DNA of 64,000 bases from Acidimicrobiaceae bacterium (GCA_013044385.1 JABEUN010000079.1:1-64000); one strand, 5' to 3'. Counted from the first letter of the stretch, positions 27,490-36,369 are shown. Translations and numbers: made by a program. The notes: a model not told the origin generated them from the sequence alone.

Positions 27490-28882
27490 GAGCCCGACAA
27501 GTTTGGTTAAACCGGGTCTAATCCGCCGAAGTGGAATTAGCGAGGGTCGGCCCGACGATCAAGCCGAATTAGTCAGCTCGGAAATCCCTAAGTCAGTCCC
27601 ACCTTCATCCCACTTGGGCTCACTGCTCAGGCGGGGTATGGTACGTCCGAACCTAAATACACTTGAAGAGCACTCAGTCAATCTTTGCACAGTAATAGTC
27701 CCACATTTGGGCAGCTCCAATGAGTTGGAGAGATGCCTGGGGGCCATCCGTTCCAACTATCCGACTATCTCTCTAATAGTCGTGGACGACTTCAGTCCAA
27801 GTGCCGATGCGATTGAAAAGGTCACAAGTTCGAACAGAGCCCAACACCTTCGGTTCGAATCCAATCGGGGACCGGCTGCAGCGAGGAATGCCGGGGCGCA
27901 GCTCGCCACGACGCCCCTACTGCTATTCATCGATTCCGACGTGTCGCTGACCGCTGGGAGTATCGAAGGTCTGACTAAGTGGTTGGAGACCGACGACGTT
28001 GTTGCAGTCGCTCCTAGGGTCAGAGCCGGGAAAGAAAGACCAGCCGGCCGTAGAGTGTGGCGCTCACTATCCGCTTACCATCCATTAGACCTTGGTCCCT
28101 TACCATTTGTCATCACGTCGGAATCCGTTGAGTCTGGCAACCAAACCCGGTATGTACCGACCGCCACACTTCTAATGAGGAGGGACCGGTTCGTGTCCCT
28201 TGGGGGCTTCGATGAGACACTCCGATTCGGCGAAGACGTGGATCTGGTATGGAAAGTTGCAGACCAGGGTGGCATCGTGGTCTACGACCCTACAGTTACC
28301 ACCTACCACCTTCCTACTGGCTCCCTCGTGGACTCAGTCAGGAAGAACTTCCGATACGGCACCTCGCTGGCCGCTTTAGCACTACGGTGGCCCGATCGAA
28401 TCAGTGCCGTACGGGGCAATCGCCCGTACCTTGCCCTCCTGCTTGCATCTCCGCTACTGTCCTGGCCGGGCTATCTTCTGGTCCTGAGCGCACCCGCACT
28501 CACCTTTTATCTAGGTACAACTGTGGAGTCGAACTCGTGGACCTTTGGTGGCAAGGCCAGACTGGCCATGTCGGAGCAGCTTCTCGGCCAGTCGGCCAAT
28601 GGACTGGACTCATTCTTCCTCAGAACATTCGGGTGGCTGCTTATCCCATTGACCATCAAGTCAACGCGGGTACGCCGTTTCATCCTTGCCACCCTCCTAT
28701 TTCGCTCCTACAGCCTTGCCAAGTCGGACCGAGGAGGAGGACAGCTCGCCTTCGACCTGCTCAGTGTGCTGATTGCTGATACCTCCTATGGAACTGGAGT
28801 GCTTTGGGGGGCATTTTGCGGCCACACTATCCAACCATTTCGAATTCAGATACAGCGGCGACGAAGTCCGGTGCCTCAGTAG
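27410..28882 (+). CDS. mftF: Mycofactocin glycosyltransferase MftF
   Basis: It attaches glucose units to the redox cofactor mycofactocin. The 490 residues begin with the short PqqD-like region ending LVLGGSPTSLVK. A GT2 domain follows with TVIVPHLGSSNELERCLGAI, IVVDDFSPS, NRGPAAARNAGAQLA, the metal-binding FIDSDVSL, and GGFDETLRFGEDVDLVWKV. C-terminal hydrophobic segments (about 345-430) and the ending SYGTGVLWGAF are as in known MftF. It is apart from any mftABCDE genes in this window. Translation starts at TTG with GGAGGA only four bases away. Start, Shine-Dalgarno and first codons lie in the left repeat arm; the stop is three bases before the right arm. Confidence 0.9.
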   Translation: MTEGKFEFHPHLRWVRDNSGEWLVLGGSPTSLVKPGLIRRSGISEGRPDDQAELVSSEIPKSVPPSSHLGSLLRRGMVRPNLNTLEEHSVNLCTVIVPHLGSSNELERCLGAIRSNYPTISLIVVDDFSPSADAIEKVTSSNRAQHLRFESNRGPAAARNAGAQLATTPLLLFIDSDVSLTAGSIEGLTKWLETDDVVAVAPRVRAGKERPAGRRVWRSLSAYHPLDLGPLPFVITSESVESGNQTRYVPTATLLMRRDRFVSLGGFDETLRFGEDVDLVWKVADQGGIVVYDPTVTTYHLPTGSLVDSVRKNFRYGTSLAALALRWPDRISAVRGNRPYLALLLASPLLSWPGYLLVLSAPALTFYLGTTVESNSWTFGGKARLAMSEQLLGQSANGLDSFFLRTFGWLLIPLTIKSTRVRRFILATLLFRSYSLAKSDRGGGQLAFDLLSVLIADTSYGTGVLWGAFCGHTIQPFRIQIQRRRSPVPQ

Positions 28883-28965
28883 AAACCGCCGAGCACCGAC
28901 CATTCTCCGTTGTTATCCCGCACCCACCTGAGGTGTGGGTGGAACTCGAACTTCACCTCTGTCAA
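28876..28965 (-). pseudogene. Inverted copy of the mftF 5' end (29-codon open frame)
   Basis: Read on the minus strand, this repeats the mftF Shine-Dalgarno, TTG start and 26 codons (TEVKFEFHPHLRWVRDNNGE), then leaves the homology and stops at TGA (28876-28878). Compared with mftF, three of four differences in the coding part change the amino acid, so it is not kept as protein. It overlaps the end of mftF by seven bases. It would become the true 5' end of mftF if the segment inverted. Confidence 0.8.
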
Positions 28966-28991
28966 TTATCCTCCGAGTAGATCCTCTGACC
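28886..28991 (-). repeat. Right arm of 106-bp inverted repeat flanking mftF
   Basis: Reverse-complement partner of 27384-27489, separated from it by 1396 bp that contain the rest of mftF. It starts three bases after the mftF stop codon. It also includes the near-palindrome corresponding to 27434-27454, here at 28921-28941. Confidence 0.97.
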
Positions 28992-29186
28992 GACACACCG
29001 GCCCAACCATCAGCCATGCTGAATTTCATGATTCGACTGTTAGCTCGAGTTGACCCTAAAAGTTTGCATCACGACACCTACCGATCGTCTTTGGCCTAAT
29101 CCTTGGGTCTGTCCCACGGCACGACAGTCAAACGGTCGCCCAGCAGCAGCAATAGCACTTCTCCTCTAGCTAGAAAGTACTAACCT

Positions 29187-29609
29187 GTGGAACAGACTGA
29201 GATGTCAACTACCCGTTACCACCGCGTAGGGGACTCGGAGGAAAAGCCGCTGCGCCCACATCCTCCGAAGGCCCACCGAGGCGATACCGTCAAGTGCGAA
29301 GCCATCTCTGTATCGAATGTTTCTGCAAGGAGGAAGGGCGTGCTAGTCATTGAGTACGACGTGAAGACGGACGGTCTAATAGACATAGTCGCACTGATCA
29401 ACGTCATAGATGAGGACGGAACGGACCCCACTGGCGAATCTTGGTTACAATGGCGCAGGGATCATGAGGACGACGGTCTTGGCTGCGCTCCGGTTCCGCC
29501 AGAGATATTGGCAAAGATGGAGGCGACAGAGGACCCAGACGAGCTTTGGGCCATCGTCGAGAGTGTGATCTTGGAGGATCGCCGCACCAAAGAAGAAGTG
29601 CCAGCTTGA
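29187..29609 (+). CDS. Hypothetical acidic protein
   Basis: The 140-residue soluble protein is not recognised. It has a Lys/Pro-rich N-terminus (KPLRPHPPKAHRGD), a beta-rich middle (GVLVIEYDVKTDGLIDIVAL) and an acidic helical C-terminal part. It starts at GTG 29187 or ATG 29202; neither has a clear Shine-Dalgarno. A TACTAAC element at 29177-29183 just upstream would fit a leaderless transcript. Its stop overlaps the next small gene. It is the first gene beyond the right mftF repeat arm. Confidence 0.6.
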   Translation: MEQTEMSTTRYHRVGDSEEKPLRPHPPKAHRGDTVKCEAISVSNVSARRKGVLVIEYDVKTDGLIDIVALINVIDEDGTDPTGESWLQWRRDHEDDGLGCAPVPPEILAKMEATEDPDELWAIVESVILEDRRTKEEVPA

Positions 29610-29812
29610 GTACCACCCGATCTCAGCTATACAGATTCGCTCGTGACCTTGGAAACGTCGAAGCGTTCGAACACGGCTACAAACGAGCCGGAATCAGTGG
29701 TGGCGTAGAAGGAGAAGTTGAACGCCAGGCCCGGCGAGTGATCTACCGACAGGGAAACCGCCAGATCAACAAGTTCGTCCGGGCAGTGGGTCTCGGACCA
29801 CGAAGGCGATAA
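29606..29812 (+). CDS. Small basic protein, 68 residues
   Basis: A TTG start overlapping the previous stop (TTGA) gives STTRSQLYRFARDLGNVEAF and an Arg-rich helical remainder ending GLGPRRR. The opening resembles small basic proteins of actinobacterial plasmids and prophages that begin with a similar LYR-AR-LG-VEA motif, but the match is loose. An AGAAGAAG stretch about ten bases upstream could serve as ribosome binding site. The longer in-frame start at 29546 would overlap the upstream gene and is less likely. Confidence 0.5.
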   Translation: MSTTRSQLYRFARDLGNVEAFEHGYKRAGISGGVEGEVERQARRVIYRQGNRQINKFVRAVGLGPRRR

Positions 29813-29966
29813 TTCAGTCGGCATACAGGAGTACCTGACCGATGTTGCCAAACTACACAGTTTCGTTGGCGATCCTTTCCCTGCTCACCCAAGAGCCCGG
29901 CGGTGTCGTATTGCTAACTTTGGTAGGCATCGGGGTCGATTCCTGTCTTCGATTCGCCCTGGCGGG

Positions 29967-30107
29967 GTGACCGACAAACACGGTTTCCCGAAGGAAGTCA
30001 ACCAACTCGTTCGGCAATTGCGTTCAGACAACCCCGAGAAGGTTCTGGACATTGTTCACAGATCTGCTAAGCCGAGGGGCACTAACCTCACATCCACTTG
30101 CCGATAA
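29967..30107 (+). CDS. Possible 46-residue small protein
   Basis: A GTG-started frame encodes a hydrophilic peptide (TDKHGFPKEVNQLVRQLRSD then a basic tail) ending at TAA 30105-30107. Only GGCGGG lies upstream. The amphipathic character looks protein-like, but there is no family match. A long-loop dyad (30074-30081 with 30110-30117) overlaps its end. Confidence 0.25.
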   Translation: MTDKHGFPKEVNQLVRQLRSDNPEKVLDIVHRSAKPRGTNLTSTCR

Positions 30108-30206
30108 GATGCCCCTCTGAGTCAGATTGAGTCGCTAGGGCCCTACAAAGTGGACCCAGGACTCATCTCGCACATGCGTGAGTAGGGAGAATAGGGTGAC
30201 AGAGTC

Positions 30207-31712
30207 GTGAAAGAAATGTTCGAGCAGACATTTCACGGTCTTCCAAAATTCGAGTCGCCGGATCGGTACGATCGGATCGAAAAGTGCCTCGACCAGACGA
30301 ACAGCATCTTTGAAGACTTCGCGAAAAAATGGTTAGTCCCCGGTGTCTCCTACGGAATAATTCTCGATGGAAAACTCGCCCACTCGGCATCTATTGGCTT
30401 CGCGGACGTCGCAACTGGTTCAAAGCCAGACAATGACACAGTCTTCCGGATAGCCTCAATGACCAAAAGCTTCACTGCCATGTCGATCCTCATGCTCCGA
30501 GACGATGGACTACTGGCCCTGGACGACCCGGCAATCAGGTACGTGCCCGAGCTCTCAGGTCTGGTCCTACCCACTTCCGACACCCCTCCAATCTCAATCC
30601 GCCAACTTCTCTCCATGTCCTCAGGGCTCGTGGAAGACGACCCATGGGGGGATCGTCTACTCTCGTTGGACCACCACCTATTCGGCGAGATGTTGGCAGA
30701 AGGGGTCGCTTTTGACCTCGTGCCAGGTACGGCCTACGAGTACTCCAACCTTGGCTTTGCAATCCTCGGACGTGTGGTCAATGCCGCTTCTGGCGAAATG
30801 TTGCGCAGCTTCGCTCAAAGACGGATTTTTGATCCCATCGGAATGACATCAACGACCTGGGACGCAGATCTTATACCCGAGGTCAAAAGGGCTACGGGAT
30901 ACCGGGTGGAGAACGGGTCCTGGGTTATCGAACCCCCATTACCTGACGGCGCCTTTGGGGCGATGGGAGGAATAGCTTCGACTATCTCTGATCTCGCCAA
31001 ATATATCGCGCTCCACTTGGGTGCATGGCCTCCCCGGGACGACGATGATTCCGGCCCAATTCGACGTTCGTCACTTCGGGAGATGGCCCAGAACCACAGG
31101 GTAATTCCAACTTTTCCCAACGAGGAGCTTCTTCTAACCAGAGCAGCCTTCGACGGATACGGCTTCGGTCTAGTATCGACGATTCACCGTGACCACGGCT
31201 TCATGGTCTCTCATTCGGGGGCACTTCCTGGATTCTCATCGCACATGGAGTGGCTCCCAGAGCACGGCGTAGGCGTGGTGGCATTGGCAAACAGGACCTA
31301 CATCCCAATAAAGCTCGCCGTCCGGGCTACGATCGACGCACTGGCAGACTCTGGTGGACTGGTGGCACGCAACCGGCCCGCTTCGAAGGTGCTAATCCGG
31401 ATTCAGGATTCGGTGACCAAGCTGTACAGATCTTGGGATGACGCAACCGCCGAGGCGACCTTCTTGGATACCTATCACCTCGACCTCGATGACGACCGGC
31501 GCTGGCCCGATTTCAACGAATTGAGGGGTAAGTACGGACCGATCATCAGCGTGCATGAAGTCGTAGCAGCAGGTGCTCTACGTGGAAGTTGGACGATGGA
31601 ATTTGAACGAGGTGTCGCCGAATTTAAGGTGATGCTCGGTGCTACCCTCCCATCCAAGGTGCAGTTCATGACTGTCAATCCCGTCCCAGAGGAGTCGCTC
31701 GGATCCCCTTGA
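30207..31712 (+). CDS. Serine hydrolase of the class-C beta-lactamase / esterase family
   Basis: The 501-residue protein has the penicillin-binding fold: the nucleophile in ASMTKSF (S-x-x-K at about residue 88), the Tyr of YEYSNLGFAILG (Y-x-N) and HSGALPGF (third motif). No signal peptide or lipobox is visible, so it is likely a cytoplasmic esterase, lactonase or peptidase rather than a resistance enzyme. The C-terminal 120 residues form an extra beta-rich domain. It starts at GTG 30207; ATG 30216 is possible. Neighbours do not suggest a pathway. Confidence 0.85.
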   Translation: MKEMFEQTFHGLPKFESPDRYDRIEKCLDQTNSIFEDFAKKWLVPGVSYGIILDGKLAHSASIGFADVATGSKPDNDTVFRIASMTKSFTAMSILMLRDDGLLALDDPAIRYVPELSGLVLPTSDTPPISIRQLLSMSSGLVEDDPWGDRLLSLDHHLFGEMLAEGVAFDLVPGTAYEYSNLGFAILGRVVNAASGEMLRSFAQRRIFDPIGMTSTTWDADLIPEVKRATGYRVENGSWVIEPPLPDGAFGAMGGIASTISDLAKYIALHLGAWPPRDDDDSGPIRRSSLREMAQNHRVIPTFPNEELLLTRAAFDGYGFGLVSTIHRDHGFMVSHSGALPGFSSHMEWLPEHGVGVVALANRTYIPIKLAVRATIDALADSGGLVARNRPASKVLIRIQDSVTKLYRSWDDATAEATFLDTYHLDLDDDRRWPDFNELRGKYGPIISVHEVVAAGALRGSWTMEFERGVAEFKVMLGATLPSKVQFMTVNPVPEESLGSP

Positions 31713-31888
31713 ATTCGAACGGATTGGCCCCGTTTGAATGTCCAGTCAGACTCCAGGTCGATCCTCAAGTTGGCGAAAGGCTCCAGCTCGGGTGGTCTGT
31801 CTTTTGCTCGGCTCAGTCGCCGGTGTGATAAAACTTCAAGTGAGCAGATTCAGTCCAGATGGGTTCGACTCAGCAGATGGAGGTAGGG

Positions 31889-32782
31889 ATGTCCGGAGCA
31901 CCAGAGAACCAAGAACCGTCGTCGATTCCAACGAGCATCGTCGAAGCTATGATTCTCGGGCCGGGCGCATTTCCAGGCTTCGAAATGAATGTCAGAGTCC
32001 ATCTTGGCGTACCAGACCAATTCTCCGGTGTTCCAATTCCCGATGGTGCCTCTCTTATAGGTTCAGTAGAAAGAGAGATCAATCACCAAAACACGCTGGA
32101 GATCGTGTTCTATTCAGATCTTGAGCCACGTCAGGTCGTCGCCTACTACACCGAGAAGCTCGCTCCAGCAGGATACCTGCCGATGGAAAATTCGAACATG
32201 CCCAGAATGCCGATTCCATTCGCTCAGACTGGCGATGATAAGTTCGCCAGGGTTATATTCTGCGCAGGAGAAACGGAGCCGGCTTGGACCGTATCCTCCA
32301 GCCCCTCCGGACTATCTACACACACCCATTTGAGAATCGATCCGGACCCAGAACGCACGCCGTGCGGAAGGCGCCATAGAGTGCAAAGGGAATCTAGCGA
32401 GTGGGAAGATGCCCTACCAAAGCTACCGATACCGCCCGGTTTGTCCCTATCTATACACGGTAGCTCATCGACAGAGAGCACCTTTCACACATCCGCCGGC
32501 CTTGCAGGTGAGAGTTCGGTAGCTAACTTAATCGAGGGATTTGTTGCGTCGATGACGCCACAGGGCTACGAAGTTAACTATTCAGAGATCGGCACTCAGT
32601 TCGGTCTGCTCCAGTGGACATCAGCAGATCAGAAGTGGGTAGGTCAGGTGGTCGTGACAGAGGACCGGAGGCAGGCCAACCCCAGTTTCGAACTGACTTC
32701 AGGTGCTACCCGATCGAATGTTCGTTCCCATTCAGGTGGCACGACTTCGCAACCATTCAGCATCCGCTTCCTCGGGAATTGA
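31889..32782 (+). CDS. Hypothetical protein with two similar alpha-beta segments
   Basis: This 297-residue protein is not recognised. Two parts end alike, VVAYYTEKLAPAGYLPM near residue 100 and LIEGFVASMTPQGYEVNY near 230, suggesting an internal duplication of a small domain. No signal peptide or membrane helix is apparent. The ATG at 31889 follows GGAGGTAGGG and is preferred over the upstream ATG at 31859. It stands alone, about 500 bp before the malate synthase start. Confidence 0.65.
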   Translation: MSGAPENQEPSSIPTSIVEAMILGPGAFPGFEMNVRVHLGVPDQFSGVPIPDGASLIGSVEREINHQNTLEIVFYSDLEPRQVVAYYTEKLAPAGYLPMENSNMPRMPIPFAQTGDDKFARVIFCAGETEPAWTVSSSPSGLSTHTHLRIDPDPERTPCGRRHRVQRESSEWEDALPKLPIPPGLSLSIHGSSSTESTFHTSAGLAGESSVANLIEGFVASMTPQGYEVNYSEIGTQFGLLQWTSADQKWVGQVVVTEDRRQANPSFELTSGATRSNVRSHSGGTTSQPFSIRFLGN

Positions 32783-33221
32783 TCCTCACCGGTCGATCCG
32801 GTGTACCAAGGTCAACAGCGACATTCTGATTGGATGCCGGAGACGGTATAACGCTCCCATTATGGCACGCGCTTTGACCCGCCCGCAGGCGTGTCGAAAT
32901 CGACAGCCACTACCCATGTAACGAGTTCCACCCTTTAGTGACCATAGTGACAACGCCCCTGGCTGCAGAGCTTAGAAGGACTCCAAGTTCGTCTGGCACA
33001 CCTTGCACTCGGTTACCTAAGGACAGGTGCCAACTCTGCAACCTGGCCTTCCGACCAACACGAGATCTCGCCAACGGGCGTTCTGATCCTCATTTACGGC
33101 TTCATCCACTGCGCCTGTGCAGTCCGAATCAGGACACTTTCGACACATTACGGCTCGACTCTCAGAGGAGCTGACCAAAGATCAAGAGCGATCCAAGCAT
33201 CCGTATTCAAATTCCCGACAT
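32783..33221. other. Intergenic stretch upstream of malate synthase
   Basis: No supported gene. An in-frame extension of malate synthase back to 33117 is open but lies before the predicted promoter and shows no family similarity. Confidence 0.6.
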
Positions 33222-33251
33222 TTGACAAGGGGGACGATCGCGTCATACGAT
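33222..33251 (+). promoter_or_regulatory. Sigma-70-type promoter of the glycolate/glyoxylate operon
   Basis: A perfect -35 TTGACA (33222-33227) is followed after 18 bases by TACGAT (33246-33251). Transcription would start near 33258, about 24 bases before the ATG at 33282, which also supports that start codon. Confidence 0.6.
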
Positions 33252-33281
33252 AAAATCCAACATGCAGAATATATTGTTCGC

Positions 33282-34883
33282 ATGTCGAAAGTATTGGAGC
33301 ATGGTATGACATTCCCCGCTGGTATGGAGATCACTGGAGCAGCTGGCCCCCGCTTCGACGAAGTCTTGACCCAAGAGGCGCTGGAGTTCATAGCGGAGCT
33401 ACATCGCACGTTTGACGGCAAGCGACTCGAGTTGCTCGAACTTCGAGAGCGGCGCTATAACGAAATCGCAAATGGCGGTACGCTCGGATTCCTGAGCGAC
33501 ACCCGCGATATCAGGGAAGGCAGCTGGCAAGTTGCTCCGCCGGCTCCTGGCCTGATTGACAGGCGGGTAGAGATCACCGGTCCGACGGATGCCAAGATGG
33601 CGATCAACGCGCTTAACTCCGGTGCCAAGGTATGGCTCGCCGACTTTGAAGACGCTAATACCCCCCTGTGGGAAAATATGGTGCAAGGCCAGCTCAATCT
33701 GCGCGACGCAATCGACGGCACTTTGACGTTCACCTCGCCGGAGGGCAGGAGTTATGCGCTGGGCGACAACCTCGCCACCATCGTTGTGCGACCCCGCGGC
33801 TGGCACCTTACGGAGAAGCACCTCCTCGTGGACGGCAAACCGGTCGCAGGTGCCCTTTTCGACTTCGGTCTCTACATATTCCACTGTGGCCAGCGACAAG
33901 TGAGGGCGGGCAAGGGTCCATACTTCTATCTTCCTAAGCTTGAGAGTCATCTCGAAGCCCGACTATGGAATGATGTCTTCGTACTGGCTCAGCAAAGGGT
34001 TGGGTTAGCGCGAGGCACAATTCGTGCCACCGTTCTCGTGGAGACCTTTCCAGCGGCATTCGAGATGGCAGAGATACTCTACGAGTTACGCGAGCACTCC
34101 TCCGGCCTCAACGCCGGGCGGTGGGACTACATCTTCAGCGTCATCAAGAAGTTTCGGACCCGCGGCAGACAGTTCATGTTGCCGGACCGCTCCTTAATTA
34201 CCATGACGGTTCCTTTCATGCGGGCCTATACCGAACTCTTGGTCAGTACCTGTCATCAACACGGAGCGCATGCAATCGGTGGAATGGCGGCGTTCATCCC
34301 AAGTCGAAAGGACGCCAAGATTAACGAGGTAGCTCTGGCAAAGGTCCGCGACGACAAGACTCGTGAGGCCGGTGACGGCTTCGACGGCTCCTGGGTTGCC
34401 CATCCAGACCTAGTATCGATCTGCCAAGAGGTATTTGACGGCGTGCTTGGCGACAGTCCAAACCAGCTGAACCGACTTCGCGAAGATGTCCACACCACGT
34501 CTGAACAGTTGCTCGACGTGGCTTCCACCCCTGGGCAGATAACCGAGGCCGGCCTGCGCAACAACATCAGCGTGGGCATTCAATACCTGGCCTCCTGGCT
34601 GAACGGCACAGGCGCCGTCGGGATATTCAATCTTATGGAAGACGCCGCCACAGCAGAGATCTCTCGCTCGCAGGTATGGCAATGGTTGCACAACGAGGCC
34701 GAACTGGACACAGGAAGCTTGGTGACTCGTGAGCTAGTAGAAAAGATAGTTGAAGAAGAGATTGCAGCACTTCCCGGAAGTCCTGATTCCTACGCAAAAG
34801 CGCGCGAGACTTTCCTAGAGGTCGCAGTCGCTGACGACTTCGCGGAGTTCTTGACACTGCCTGCCTACGAGCGGATGCCCTAA
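33282..34883 (+). CDS. aceB: Malate synthase (isoform A type)
   Basis: It condenses glyoxylate with acetyl-CoA to malate. The 533 residues (from ATG 33282) match malate synthase A in length. Key blocks are KVWLADFEDANTPLWENM, RPRGWHLTEKHLL, LPKLESHLEARLWNDVF, RATVLVETFPAAFEMAEILY with the catalytic arginine/glutamate region, and GRWDYIFSVIKKF. The later GSWVAHPDLV and NLMEDAATAEISRSQVWQW carry the catalytic Asp. It leads the run aceB-glcD-glcE-glcF-iclR, so glycolate oxidised to glyoxylate is fed directly into malate. A promoter with a perfect -35 lies just upstream. Confidence 0.96.
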   Translation: MSKVLEHGMTFPAGMEITGAAGPRFDEVLTQEALEFIAELHRTFDGKRLELLELRERRYNEIANGGTLGFLSDTRDIREGSWQVAPPAPGLIDRRVEITGPTDAKMAINALNSGAKVWLADFEDANTPLWENMVQGQLNLRDAIDGTLTFTSPEGRSYALGDNLATIVVRPRGWHLTEKHLLVDGKPVAGALFDFGLYIFHCGQRQVRAGKGPYFYLPKLESHLEARLWNDVFVLAQQRVGLARGTIRATVLVETFPAAFEMAEILYELREHSSGLNAGRWDYIFSVIKKFRTRGRQFMLPDRSLITMTVPFMRAYTELLVSTCHQHGAHAIGGMAAFIPSRKDAKINEVALAKVRDDKTREAGDGFDGSWVAHPDLVSICQEVFDGVLGDSPNQLNRLREDVHTTSEQLLDVASTPGQITEAGLRNNISVGIQYLASWLNGTGAVGIFNLMEDAATAEISRSQVWQWLHNEAELDTGSLVTRELVEKIVEEEIAALPGSPDSYAKARETFLEVAVADDFAEFLTLPAYERMP

Positions 34884-34908
34884 CCGCCAATTCACGAGAG
34901 GAGTCCGA

Positions 34909-36369
34909 TTGGCCGAAATCGATATCCTGGCGCAGCAGTTACGTAGCGCCCTTGGAGACGGAGCGGTGATATCAGACTGGCAGCGGCGGCGAACCTACGA
35001 GTGCGATGGCCTTGCTCAGTATAAGGTGACACCCGCTTTGGTGGTGGTCGCCGAGAATGCCGAGCAGATTGCCGAGACTGTTAGGGCCTGCGATCAAGCA
35101 AGCGTTCCCTTCGTGGCACGCGGATCTGGCACCGGACTTTCCGGCGGCGCACTGCCTCACGCCGACGGCGTCCTCATCGTGACCTCGAAGTTGCGGAGAA
35201 TTCACGAGATCGATTGGGTTAATCTGAGAGCCGTGGTGGAACCAGGGGTCATTAACCTGGATGTTACCAAGGCAGCCACTCCCTATGGCTACTACTATGC
35301 GCCGGATCCTTCCAGCCAGCAAGTTTGCAGTCTTGGCGGCAACGTTGCAGAGAACTCCGGCGGTGCCCACTGCCTGAAGTATGGATTCACGACCAACCAT
35401 ATCACCGGGATAGAACTAATAACTCCCCGTGGGGAAAAGGTGCAGTTGGGCGGGAAAGCGCCTGATGTGCCGGGTTACGACCTACTCGGGGTGGTTGTAG
35501 GGTCAGAAGGCACCTTGGGCATCGCTACAGAGATCACACTACGACTTACCCGTAGCCCAGAAACAGTCCGCACCCTACTTGCCGGATTTTCCAGTACAGA
35601 CGACGCCGGTGCTGCAGTTTCGGCGATCATCGGCGCCGGTGTGATACCAGCCGCCATAGAGATGATGGACGCCCTTGCCATCGAAGCAGCGGAGGCAGCG
35701 GTGCACTGTGGTTATCCCGCTGGTGCACAGGCGGTACTAGTAGTAGAGCTCGACGGTCCGGCTATCGAGGTGGCCCACGCCGTAGATGAGGTGCAACGAC
35801 ACTGCCGAGAGCATGGATCCGAGGAGATCCGAATAGCCAAAGATGACGGCGAAAGGGCGCTGATATGGCGAGGTCGCAAGTCGGCCTTCGCTGCGGTCGG
35901 CCGGATCAGTCCGGACTACATAGTCCAGGACGGCGTCATTCCCCGCACCGCACTACCTGAGGTGCTCCAGCGGATCAGGGATCTCGCACAGGCTCACGGC
36001 GTACGGGTTGCCAACGTCTTCCACGCCGGGGACGGCAATCTGCACCCCCTGGTTCTTTTCGACGACGCTATCGAGGGCCAAGCCGAGCGTGCCGAGCAAT
36101 TATCCGGTGAAATTGTCACGCTTTGCATCGAATTCGGCGGTTCGATAACCGGTGAGCACGGCGTAGGGGCTGACAAAGTCAAATACATGCAGCTGATGTT
36201 CACAGACGACGATCTCGACACCATGCAACTCGTGCGCTGTGCTTTCGATCCAGATGGACTCTCCAACCCGGGCAAGGTCTTTCCCACTCCGCGGATGTGC
36301 GGCGAGGCACCGCGTCGCCACAGGGTCGCGCTGGATTCACAAAAGACCGACCTGACGGGAAGACCATGA
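34909..36369 (+). CDS. glcD: Glycolate oxidase FAD subunit GlcD
   Basis: This FAD-linked oxidase subunit of glycolate dehydrogenase has 486 residues. The FAD-binding PFVARGSGTGLSGGALPHAD and GGNVAENSGGAHCLKYG segments are in the N-terminal half. NVFHAGDGNLHP and SITGEHGVGADK are in the C-terminal FAD-oxidase domain. The start is TTG 34909 after GAGAGGAG. It lies 25 bp behind aceB, and its stop overlaps the glcE start (ATGA). GlcD, GlcE and GlcF together form the membrane-associated enzyme passing electrons to quinone. Confidence 0.95.
   Translation: MAEIDILAQQLRSALGDGAVISDWQRRRTYECDGLAQYKVTPALVVVAENAEQIAETVRACDQASVPFVARGSGTGLSGGALPHADGVLIVTSKLRRIHEIDWVNLRAVVEPGVINLDVTKAATPYGYYYAPDPSSQQVCSLGGNVAENSGGAHCLKYGFTTNHITGIELITPRGEKVQLGGKAPDVPGYDLLGVVVGSEGTLGIATEITLRLTRSPETVRTLLAGFSSTDDAGAAVSAIIGAGVIPAAIEMMDALAIEAAEAAVHCGYPAGAQAVLVVELDGPAIEVAHAVDEVQRHCREHGSEEIRIAKDDGERALIWRGRKSAFAAVGRISPDYIVQDGVIPRTALPEVLQRIRDLAQAHGVRVANVFHAGDGNLHPLVLFDDAIEGQAERAEQLSGEIVTLCIEFGGSITGEHGVGADKVKYMQLMFTDDDLDTMQLVRCAFDPDGLSNPGKVFPTPRMCGEAPRRHRVALDSQKTDLTGRP

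Noticed and set aside
29930-29965. Sequence resembling a tRNA T-arm (GGTCGATTCC)
   Set aside because: No matching acceptor stem or anticodon arm can be drawn around it.
33117-33281. N-terminal extension of malate synthase
   Set aside because: The extension precedes a good promoter (33222-33251), has no family similarity, and the ATG at 33282 gives the normal length.
36297-36365. Longer start for glcE
   Set aside because: It would overlap glcD by over 70 bp; the ATG at 36366 gives the typical four-base coupling.
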